Part shown: positions 1 to 6,757 of the stretch, one piece after another
Layout: each line of letters begins with the position of its first letter
Numbering within the stretch: position 1 is the stretch's first letter
Assembly (NCBI GenBank): GCA_016219375.1
Contig: JACRNC010000023.1
Span: 186,001-250,000 of the forward strand
Reading direction: 5' to 3'
DNA: 64,000 nt
DNA from: Burkholderiales bacterium
GTDB taxonomy: Bacteria > Pseudomonadota > Gammaproteobacteria > Burkholderiales > Burkholderiaceae_C
Program-made: the position numbers and the translations under genes
Notes under the pieces: model-generated
Database searches by the model: none
What the model was told of the DNA's origin: nothing
The model's input: the letters and a program-made list of their open reading frames with translations, nothing else

Positions 1-74
1 GAGGCGAAGCTGGCGCTGGTGGTGGTCTTGCCGACGCCTCCCTTGCCAGAGGTCACCACGATGATTCGGGCCAT
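1..74 (-). CDS. minD: Septum-site determining ATPase MinD (N-terminal fragment)
   Basis: Only the first 24 codons lie in the window; the gene runs off the left edge on the minus strand. The reverse strand reads MARIIVVTSGKGGVGKTTTS, which contains the deviant Walker A motif KGGVGKTT of the MinD/ParA ATPases. MinD binds the membrane in its ATP form, recruits MinC and is driven off by MinE, so that division septa are kept away from the poles. It lies 196 bases downstream of minC on the same strand, the usual minC-minD(-minE) order. minE should follow outside the window. Confidence 0.95.
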   Translation of the reverse strand, partial: MARIIVVTSGKGGVGKTTTSASFA

Positions 75-270
75 CGGTTTGCAGTCCTTCGATTGATGCG
101 GGTGTGGGGTGTGCCGCCGAGCCGGCTGCGGGGCCGGGGCAGGGCGCATCGAGCCGGTGCTCGGCAGTGCGGATGGCCCTTGTGGCAGAAGGCCGCAAGT
201 GTAGCGGCGGGCCTTGTGGCCGCCGGCCGCGGGCGGGCTGTGCGCCAGCCGTGTTCGCCAGGGGCCGGGA

Positions 271-1032
271 TCAGTCCAGGCGCTCGAAGACCAGGCGGTC
301 GCCGTCCAGCCGCACCTGGGCGGCACGGCCCAGCACGTCGGCCGGCAGCGGGGTCTCGGTGGTGCGGTAGGTGCCGGCAATCGCCACCAGCTCCGCCTCC
401 AGGTGCAGCGCGAAGATGCGCGCCTCGGTGTTGCCCTTGGCGCCGGCGATGGCCTTGCCACGCAGCGGGGCGTAGACATGGATGTGGCCGTCGGCGATCA
501 CTTCGGCTCCGGGGTTGACCGCGGCCAGCACGATCAGGTCGCCGCCGCGCGCATAGGCCTGCTGGCCGGAGCGCAGGGGCTTGTCGACGACGAGCGTGGG
601 CACCGCCGCGCCGGGCACCTCGACGCGGACCTCGACCGGCACCTCGCGCACCACTTCGACCTCCCGCACCACTTCCACGGTCTGTGTGCGGGCGGGGGCG
701 CTGCCGCCTTCGGCCGCTTCGCCCAGGCCGGCCTGGCGGGCGGCTGCATGCTGGGCCGCGGTGCCGCCACGCACGGCCACGGGCAGCATGCCGTGGCGGC
801 GCAGCAGCTGCACCAGGCCGTCGAACTCCAGCGGGGTGTCCAGGCCGCTGCTGCCCGACTGGCCCAGCTGGCCCAGGTCGATGACGACCGGGTCGTGGTC
901 GAACATGGCACTGCCGCCCAGCTTGTCGTCAAGCGCAGCGGCCAGCTCGGCCAGGTCGGCTGACTTGATCACCACGGCTTCCAGCGTCAGCGAAGCGCTC
1001 TTGAGGTCGATGACGGCAGGGCCGGCGGGCAT
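271..1032 (-). CDS. minC: Septum formation inhibitor MinC
   Basis: A 253-residue protein with the two-domain layout of MinC. The N-terminal domain (about residues 5-110) contains the FtsZ-acting region. The C-terminal beta-helix (about 140-250) holds the family's RSGQQAYA motif followed by [19 protein letters not shown], the part that binds MinD. The frame stays open far upstream, so the start was chosen at ATG 1030-1032, which gives the family's N-terminus; it lies just before the likely promoter region shared with the divergent gene at 1231. The linker (about residues 115-140) is an odd repetitive stretch of alternating Val-Glu-Val-Val-Arg units. It acts with minD, which follows directly, to block FtsZ rings at the poles. 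Confidence 0.93.
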   Translation of the reverse strand: MPAGPAVIDLKSASLTLEAVVIKSADLAELAAALDDKLGGSAMFDHDPVVIDLGQLGQSGSSGLDTPLEFDGLVQLLRRHGMLPVAVRGGTAAQHAAARQAGLGEAAEGGSAPARTQTVEVVREVEVVREVPVEVRVEVPGAAVPTLVVDKPLRSGQQAYARGGDLIVLAAVNPGAEVIADGHIHVYAPLRGKAIAGAKGNTEARIFALHLEAELVAIAGTYRTTETPLPADVLGRAAQVRLDGDRLVFERLD

Positions 1033-1230
1033 GGTGCGGGGCTCGGGATCGGACAGAGAAACAGGAGGTGGCGCAGCGGCGGGCGAGTGTACTGCCCGGG
1101 GGCGCGGGAGCTGGTGGGGCCGCGGTGCGCAGATCCATGCGGACGATGCGGGTGGAACTACCTGACAGAATGCTGAACACAGCACACTGTTTGCATCGTC
1201 TGCCTGCAGGCGTTTTTTGGAGACCGTTAC

Positions 1231-2175
1231 GTGAAAGCCTTTCTCGTTGCCCTGTCCGTTGCCGTGTCCGGCCTGACGCTGGGTGTGGCGCCCGTGGATG
1301 TGGAGGCCAAGCGCCTGGGTGGCGGCCGGGCGGCCGGCATGCAGCGCCAGGCGCCCAAGGCGCCGCCGCAGCAGCAGACGCCGCCCCAGCAGCCCGCCAA
1401 CACGGCGCCCAATGCCGGCGCTGCGGCGCCCGGTGCTGCGGGTGCGGCGGCTGCCGCGGGCAAGCGCTCGTGGATGGGCCCGATCGCCGGCCTGGCGGCG
1501 GGCCTGGGCATCGCCGCGCTGCTCAGCCATTTCGGGCTGGGGGCGGGCATGGCCAATTTCCTGACCATGCTGCTGCTGGCGGCGGCGGCCTTCTTCGTGA
1601 TCCGCTGGCTGCTGCGGCGCTTTGCCGGCGGGGCGGCGGCGCAGCGCCAGGGCGGGCTGCAGTACGCGGGTGCCGGTGCGCCGGCCGGCAGGGCTGATCC
1701 CTTCGCTCAGCCGATGCAGCGCCAGGCGCCGGCGGCCGGGGGCTTTTCGGCCGGGGCGCTGAATCCGGTGCCGATGGCGGGCGCGACCGGTGCAGCGACG
1801 CTGCCGGCGGACTTCGATGCCGAAGGTTTCCAGCGCATTGCCAAGATGCTCTTCATCCGCATGCAGGCGGCCAATGATGCGGGGCAGGTGGAGGATCTGC
1901 GCAAGTTCACCACGCCGGAGCTTTTCGCCTCACTGCGGCTGGATCTGCAGGAGCGCGGCAGCGCGGCACAGCAGACGGATGTGGTGCAGCTCGATGCGCA
2001 GGTGCTGGAAGCCGTGCAGGAACACGAGCAGTGGGTGGTCAGCGTGCGCTTTCACGGCCTGATCCGCGAGGAGGCCGATGCGCCGGCCGCGCCCTTCGAC
2101 GAGAACTGGCACTTCGTGCGGCCGCTGGACGGCAGCCGGGACTGGGCCATCGCGGGCATCACGCCCGCGGTTTGA
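1231..2175 (+). CDS. Tim44-like domain membrane protein
   Basis: A 314-residue protein starting at GTG 1231 with a purine-rich GGAG about 9 bases upstream. It has a signal peptide or first membrane segment (residues 1-26), a Gln/Pro/Ala-rich linker, two hydrophobic stretches (about residues 86-104 and 109-130), and from about residue 195 a domain matching the bacterial Tim44/MRPL45 family ([20 protein letters not shown], then [20 protein letters not shown]). In mitochondria Tim44 tethers the import motor; the role of bacterial homologues is unsettled, so no function is claimed. It is transcribed divergently from minC and ends before a terminator shared with the cold-shock gene. Confidence 0.85.
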   Translation: MKAFLVALSVAVSGLTLGVAPVDVEAKRLGGGRAAGMQRQAPKAPPQQQTPPQQPANTAPNAGAAAPGAAGAAAAAGKRSWMGPIAGLAAGLGIAALLSHFGLGAGMANFLTMLLLAAAAFFVIRWLLRRFAGGAAAQRQGGLQYAGAGAPAGRADPFAQPMQRQAPAAGGFSAGALNPVPMAGATGAATLPADFDAEGFQRIAKMLFIRMQAANDAGQVEDLRKFTTPELFASLRLDLQERGSAAQQTDVVQLDAQVLEAVQEHEQWVVSVRFHGLIREEADAPAAPFDENWHFVRPLDGSRDWAIAGITPAV

Positions 2176-2201
2176 TCGGCCCCGGGCATCACGCCCGCGG
2201 T
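2153..2201 (+). repeat. 19-bp direct repeat across a stop codon
   Basis: The 19-mer CGGGCATCACGCCCGCGGT occurs at 2153-2171 and again at 2183-2201. The first copy encodes the last residues of the Tim44-like protein (AGITPAV) and the second lies just past the TGA. This looks like a recent short tandem duplication of the gene's 3' end. Confidence 0.9.
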
Positions 2202-2246
2202 GGAAAAAGGCAATTGCGGGCAGATGAAGTTTTCCCCCGCCAACAA

Positions 2247-2272
2247 AAAACGGCGCCCTAGGGCGCCGTTTT
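2247..2272. terminator. Bidirectional rho-independent terminator
   Basis: A perfect inverted repeat: AAAACGGCGCCC at 2247-2258, spacer TA, GGGCGCCGTTTT at 2261-2272. It carries A-runs on the left and T-runs on the right, so it can end transcripts from both the Tim44-like gene (plus) and the cold-shock gene (minus), which converge on it. Confidence 0.93.
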
Positions 2273-2318
2273 CATCTACCCGCCGGTTGCCCGGCCGGGA
2301 GGCGTTTTACCGCCAGCT

Positions 2319-2528
2319 TTACAGCGGGCGGATGTTGGCCGCCTGCGGGCCCTTGGGGCCTTGCTTGACTTCGAATTCCACGCGCTGGTTTTCAGCCAGG
2401 CTCTTGAAGCCCTCGGCGCGGATTTCGCTGAAATGGGCGAACAGGTCCTTGGTGCCGGCGGTGGGCGTGATGAAGCCAAAGCCGCGGCCGTCGTCGAACC
2501 ATTTCACGGTGCCGGTCTGGGTGGTCAT
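2319..2528 (-). CDS. Cold-shock domain protein (CspA family)
   Basis: A 69-residue single cold-shock domain. It carries the RNA-binding motif RNP1 ([12 protein letters not shown], about residues 8-19), an RNP2-like LFAHFSEI, and the family C-terminus [10 protein letters not shown]. These proteins bind single-stranded RNA/DNA and act as RNA chaperones. The start at 2528 ([10 protein letters not shown]) is preferred because AAGGA lies 9 bases upstream; the alternative ATG three codons earlier would touch that site. The long upstream region is typical for csp genes. It ends at the shared terminator at 2247-2272. Confidence 0.95.
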   Translation of the reverse strand: MTTQTGTVKWFDDGRGFGFITPTAGTKDLFAHFSEIRAEGFKSLAENQRVEFEVKQGPKGPQAANIRPL

Positions 2529-2851
2529 GAGTGACATTCCTTGAAGAAAAAACGAAAAAGACGAGCGGAAATGAGCCCGCCGTCGGGACGCGGATAGGCG
2601 CAGGCCTGCCCGCAGGGCCAAACATTCAAGAAACGTCGGGGGATTCAAACCAGGCCGGCTGCCGGATGCGGCTTCATGAGAGCGAAGCCGATGACAGCGG
2701 AAGGGAGAGAAAAGACCTCTAGAAGACGGTCTCGTTGCATGTCTGAGCGGCTAATGTACCTGCTCGCTTGGCAATACGGGGATTTATTTTTCCTGGAGGG
2801 TCATCGCGGTGGATGCGGCTGTGGGACGCCCGCTGAGCCGGCGCCCGCGGC
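2529..2851. other. Intergenic region upstream of the cold-shock gene
   Basis: 323 bases with no credible gene. The stretch from about 2740 to 2800 is AT-richer than its surroundings and is the most likely site of the minus-strand cold-shock promoter, leaving a long 5' leader as in other csp genes. No clear -35/-10 pair with normal spacing could be assigned. Confidence 0.5.
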
Positions 2852-3661
2852 TCAACGGGCCAGATCCAGCCACTGGGTGGCGGCGGCGGTGAAGCGCCCG
2901 CTGCGGGCGTCGAAATCCAGCCGCTGCACCTCGCAGCGCAGCCGCCCGCCGTCGTCGACCCGGCGCAGCAGGTTGACCGAGTTGGGCTGGCCTTCGCGGA
3001 TGCGGCTGGACACTGCCGTGCCGGCCTGCACCACCCAGGCCGGGCGCGGCAGATCAGGATGGCGCTCGTGCAGGTCGCGCACATAGGGCAGGTGGATGTG
3101 GCCGCCCAGCAGCAGGTCGGCGCCGGCGGCCACCCAGGCGCGCACGGCGGCCTCGTGGCCGTGCAGCAGGTTGCGGCGGTCGCTGTCACGGATGGCCAGT
3201 ACCGGCTGGTGGGTGACGACCACGCGCACCTGCCCGGGCAGGGCGTCGCGCAGGCGGCGGGCCACCGCGTCGATCTGCCGGCTGGACACCTCGCCGTCCT
3301 TGTGGCGCAGACGGCGTGTGGTGCGCAGGCACAGCACCAGCCAGTGCGGGCAGGCGTGCACCGGCTGCAGGTCCGGGCCGAAGCTGCGGCTGAAGCCGCC
3401 ATAGGGCGCCAGCAGCCGCGCCGGCAGGTTGAAGAGCGGGATGTCGTGGTTGCCGGGGATGACCAGGCGGTGGCGGGCGGGCAGGGCGTCCCACATGCGG
3501 CGGGCGGCGGCGAACTGCCGCTCGCGGGCGCGCTGGGTGAGGTCGCCCGAGCACACGGCCAGGTGCGGGCGCAGCCGCTGGCCCAGGTCCAGCAGGGCGC
3601 GCACCACCGGCGCCTGCTCGGTGCCGAAGTGCGGGTCGGACAGGTGCAGCAGCAGGCTCAC
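2852..3661 (-). CDS. Calcineurin-like metallophosphoesterase
   Basis: A 269-residue protein with the complete set of metallophosphoesterase motifs: D-x-H (LSDPHFG, D9/H11), GD (SGDLT, 39-40), GNHD (70-73), a histidine in VVVTHQP, and GGHIH near residue 187. These residues normally hold a two-metal centre that cleaves phosphodiesters or phosphomonoesters; the substrate is not predictable here. The start is GTG 3661, which overlaps the TGA of the upstream lipid-kinase gene (GTGA), so the two genes are probably translationally coupled. That pairing hints at a role in phospholipid or nucleotide turnover. Confidence 0.88.
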   Translation of the reverse strand: MSLLLHLSDPHFGTEQAPVVRALLDLGQRLRPHLAVCSGDLTQRARERQFAAARRMWDALPARHRLVIPGNHDIPLFNLPARLLAPYGGFSRSFGPDLQPVHACPHWLVLCLRTTRRLRHKDGEVSSRQIDAVARRLRDALPGQVRVVVTHQPVLAIRDSDRRNLLHGHEAAVRAWVAAGADLLLGGHIHLPYVRDLHERHPDLPRPAWVVQAGTAVSSRIREGQPNSVNLLRRVDDGGRLRCEVQRLDFDARSGRFTAAATQWLDLAR

Positions 3662-4773
3662 GGGGCCGTGGGCGCCGGCCCGGATGCGCCGGCGCCGGCC
3701 TGCCCGCCGGGCACGTGTTCGCTGCTGGCCTGCGGCGGCACGACCAGGTGCAGGCGCTGCGGCGCGACGCGGAAGTGCAGCGGCGCCGCAAGGAAGAGGC
3801 TCTCGCCGTCGATGGCCACCTTGATGCCGCGGCGGTGGCGGGCCGACAGCGGCTCCACCCGCAGCGCGCGGCTGGCAAAGCGGGTGAGTTCCTCGGCGCC
3901 GTCCAGCGTGCCCAGTGCGCCGCGCAGCGCCAGGCCCAGGCGCGCGCTGCGCGACAGCGGCGGCATCAGCACGGCGGCCAGGCTGCCCTGGCGCACGTCG
4001 TCGGCCTCGTCCAGGCCCAGGCGTTCGAGCTGCAGCGGGTTGTTGCCGACGAAGAGGGTGGAGGTGCGCATCACCGTGCCCGCCTGGGCGGGGGCATTGC
4101 CGGTGCGGGCGCTGGCATCCAGGTGCAGCAGCAGCTCGCGCTGGCCCCCCAGCAGTGTGCGCAGGCCGGACCACAGGGCGACCAGGCGGCTGCGGCCCAG
4201 GCGGCGCTTGAGCGCCTCGCGGTCTTCGAGCAGGCGCGGGTACAGCCCCAGCGAGGCGTTGACCAGGAAGATGCGGTCGTTGACCAGGCCGACTTGCACC
4301 GCGCGGGTGTGCCCGGCCTGCACACCAGCCAGCAGCGCTGCCAGCGCCTCGGTGAGGTCCTGCGAGACGGCGTTGGCGCGGCCGAAGTAGTTGAAGGTGC
4401 CCTGCGGCAGGATGCCCATAGGCAGGCCGCTGGGCAGCACGGCCTGGGCCACGGTGTTGAGCGTGCCGTCGCCGCCGGCCGCGACGATGACGCCGCCGGC
4501 ATCGCGCGCGGCCTGCACCGCCTGCTGCGCCAGCCGCGGCAGGTCGGCCGGGCGGCGGGCGACGAGCAGCTCATGCCGATGGCCGGCGGCGCGCAGCAGC
4601 TCGCCCAGGCGCTGGCCGGCCGGCGTGCCGTGGTGGCCGGAGCGGCGGTTGAGCACGACGAACAGCGGCGCATCGGGCGCGAGCTGCGGCGCTGCGCGGC
4701 GCCGGTCGGCAGGCAGCGGCAGCACGGTGGCGGTGTGCGCCGGCGGGTGCAGGGACAGAACGGCAGCGGGCAT
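3658..4773 (-). CDS. Diacylglycerol/sphingosine kinase-family lipid kinase
   Basis: About 371 residues from ATG 4773 (a GTG ten codons upstream at 4803 is possible). It shows the DAGK catalytic signature: an LNRRSG nucleotide-binding strand near residue 41, GGDGTLN (100-106), and PQGTFNYFGR near residue 123, which corresponds to the family's P-x-GT-x-N-x-F-A-R motif. The C-terminal half has the beta-rich lipid-kinase domain (FVGNNP; IDGES). Such proteins phosphorylate diacylglycerol or related lipids with ATP. The stop overlaps the start of the metallophosphoesterase gene. Confidence 0.87.
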   Translation of the reverse strand: MPAAVLSLHPPAHTATVLPLPADRRRAAPQLAPDAPLFVVLNRRSGHHGTPAGQRLGELLRAAGHRHELLVARRPADLPRLAQQAVQAARDAGGVIVAAGGDGTLNTVAQAVLPSGLPMGILPQGTFNYFGRANAVSQDLTEALAALLAGVQAGHTRAVQVGLVNDRIFLVNASLGLYPRLLEDREALKRRLGRSRLVALWSGLRTLLGGQRELLLHLDASARTGNAPAQAGTVMRTSTLFVGNNPLQLERLGLDEADDVRQGSLAAVLMPPLSRSARLGLALRGALGTLDGAEELTRFASRALRVEPLSARHRRGIKVAIDGESLFLAAPLHFRVAPQRLHLVVPPQASSEHVPGGQAGAGASGPAPTAP

Positions 4774-5045
4774 GCCCGGGCAGGGCAGGCGCCGTGCCTG
4801 CACGGTGCGGCCGGCAGCCCGCGCCCGGGTGGGCGCCTGGCATGCCCCTTGCCGCGGCAGGGACGAGCCGGCGTGCGGCGCGTCTGGGCCGCCGCTGCGG
4901 CGGCACTGCGGCGGGCAGCTGTCGGCCCTTGCCGGCCCGTGCTGGCCCTTGCCGGCCGTCTGTCGCCGCCTTCCCGCCGCCTTGTTGCCGCCTTCTTTTT
5001 CCGCCTGTCCGTCCCGGCCACCATCCAGGACCCACGGAGCCCGTC

Positions 5046-5411
5046 ATGGCCGTCACCGATCTGCTCTTTCCTGACCACACCGTCGAGCTGCCCGCCGCGG
5101 CCGGCGACCAGACCGCCTCGCGCTTCGAGCCGGACGACGCCTGGCTGGCCGGCGCCTCGCGCGAGCACCAGCTGGCGGCGATGTGGCGCTGGTTCGCCAC
5201 CCGCTACGACGACCCGCGCGAGGCCGTGCCGCACGACGAATCGGGCGACTACCTCTACACCGACGGCGGGCCGTTCAAGGCCTCGCAGGTGCTGCGCGAG
5301 CGTTTTGGCGGCGTGGTGGCCGACGACGTGATCGCCACGCTGCTGGACGCCATCCACCGCGAGGTGGGCGAGGACTGGGCGCTGCGCGGGATCGACAAGG
5401 CCGGGGCGTGA
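5046..5411 (+). CDS. Conserved small acidic protein of unknown function
   Basis: A 121-residue soluble, acidic protein without signal peptide or membrane segment. The start ATG 5046 is followed by MAVTDLLFPDHTVELP. The motif WFATRYDDP followed by DYLYTDGGPFKASQVL and a C-terminal acidic helix resembles a small family often seen as stand-alone proteins. I do not know a function. The TGA overlaps a possible GTG start (5408) of the next gene, so the two may be coupled. Confidence 0.75.
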   Translation: MAVTDLLFPDHTVELPAAAGDQTASRFEPDDAWLAGASREHQLAAMWRWFATRYDDPREAVPHDESGDYLYTDGGPFKASQVLRERFGGVVADDVIATLLDAIHREVGEDWALRGIDKAGA

Positions 5412-5449
5412 GAATCGTCGGCCCATACCCGTCGCCCGGAGAGCCGCCG

Positions 5450-6106
5450 TTGAACAGCCAGCTTCGCCATGTCGCCCGCACCTTCCTGACCGGCCTGTTG
5501 GCCGCATTGCCGCTGCTGGCCACGGTGCTCGTGGTCGGCTGGGTGCTGCGGCTGCTGTGGGCCTGGCTGGGGCCCGAGAGCTTCATCGGCAGCGTGCTGG
5601 CGGCCATCGGCCTGGGGCTGACCGGCTCGCACTACGTGGGCTATGTGATCGGCGTGCTGCTGGTGCTGCTGAGCATCTTCGCGCTGGGCATGCTGGTGGA
5701 GGCGCGGCTGGAGCGCGGCCTGGCCCGGCTGGTCAACACGCTGATCAACCGCATCCCGCTGGTGCGCAACGTCTACGAGATGGCGCGCAAGTTCGTCGAT
5801 CTGCTCAGCCAGCGCGAGACCGACGGGCTCAAGTCGATGAGCCCGGTGTGGTGCCACTTCGGCGGCCCGGGCGGGGTGGCGGTGCTGGGCCTGCTGTCCA
5901 CGCCGCAGCCCATCGTGCTGAACGGCCAGCCCTTCCACGCCGTGCTGGTGCCCACCGCGCCGGTGCCGGTGGGCGGCGGGCTGCTCTACGTGCCGCAGCA
6001 CTGGGTCACGCCCGCCGACGTGGGCATGGACGGGCTGACCAGCATCTACGTGTCGATGGGCGTCACCTCGGGACAGCACCTCAAGGTGCAGGTGCCCAAG
6101 CAGTAG
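5450..6106 (+). CDS. DUF502 family inner-membrane protein (copy 1)
   Basis: About 218 residues from TTG 5450, chosen because GGAGAG lies 6-8 bases upstream and the resulting N-terminus (NSQLRHVARTFLTGLLAALP) matches the family; an in-frame GTG at 5408 overlapping the previous stop is the alternative. Two strong membrane segments (about residues 12-38 and 62-85) flank a short periplasmic loop. The conserved RIPLVRNVYEMARKF and VYVP/TPADV-like segments of DUF502 follow. Function unknown. A second member lies at 61362 in this window. Confidence 0.85.
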   Translation: MNSQLRHVARTFLTGLLAALPLLATVLVVGWVLRLLWAWLGPESFIGSVLAAIGLGLTGSHYVGYVIGVLLVLLSIFALGMLVEARLERGLARLVNTLINRIPLVRNVYEMARKFVDLLSQRETDGLKSMSPVWCHFGGPGGVAVLGLLSTPQPIVLNGQPFHAVLVPTAPVPVGGGLLYVPQHWVTPADVGMDGLTSIYVSMGVTSGQHLKVQVPKQ

Positions 6107-6117
6107 GCCGACCTTCC

Positions 6118-6405
6118 TCAGATCCCCATCTTGCCCAGCTTGTCGACCAGCTCGCGCAGCGTGGCCTCCAGCAGCGGATGCTCGCTGGCCAGGCGGGCCG
6201 ACGCGTTGCGGGCGCGGTCGACCAGCGGGTCGTCGTCGGACAGCATGGCCACGCCGTCCTCGGAGACGAGGGGCGGCTGGGACAGGGCGCGGTGGATGTC
6301 GCGGTCGAGCTCGGCGAGCTGGCTGCGCAGCTCCGCATCCAGCGGGGCGCCGCCATCGAGCTGGCGGCGCAGGTCGGTCAGGGCGCGGCGGATGTCTTCT
6401 TGCAT
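6118..6405 (-). CDS. DUF4404 family protein
   Basis: A 95-residue, mostly helical, charged protein starting at ATG 6403-6405 (MQEDIRRALTDLRRQL). The pattern LxELxxQL...LSEDxVxxL...FExxHPxLxxxLRELVDxLGKMGI is that of the DUF4404 family of proteobacterial small proteins. No catalytic residues or membrane segments are visible. It converges on the DUF502 gene with only 11 bases between stops. Confidence 0.8.
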   Translation of the reverse strand: MQEDIRRALTDLRRQLDGGAPLDAELRSQLAELDRDIHRALSQPPLVSEDGVAMLSDDDPLVDRARNASARLASEHPLLEATLRELVDKLGKMGI

Positions 6406-6757
6406 GGCAGGGGCGCGCGGGCGGCGCGGCTGGGTTGGTACAGGGATGGGCGGCGCCAGCGGCGGCCCGGCTGCTATCTTGCGCCATCGCCGCCGGCCGC
6501 GGCAGGCGCCGTGCCGCACGCGATGATCGGCGCTTGACCCCGGTCAGACGACGTGCGGTGCAGGCCCTGGTCGTGCACGCCGTGCATGCCGTGCGCGTGG
6601 CGGGCCTGCAGGCGTGCCTGTCCCACCATCCTTGCCGATCCTCCTTGCTGATCCCCAGCCGTTTTTCACCCCGCCGGCCCGGCCGCTTGCGCCGTCCATC
6701 CCTCGGCATCCCTGGCAGTCTGCCGTGCCCCCTCGCCACGTGACGCCCGATCTCCCG
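6406..6757. other. Intergenic region between divergent genes
   Basis: About 350 bases between the minus-strand DUF4404 gene and the plus-strand FUSC gene. It is slightly repetitive (several GTGCATGCC-like units near 6558-6600). On the plus strand the FUSC frame stays open back to 6614, so its true start is uncertain. No RNA gene or terminator is visible. Confidence 0.5.
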
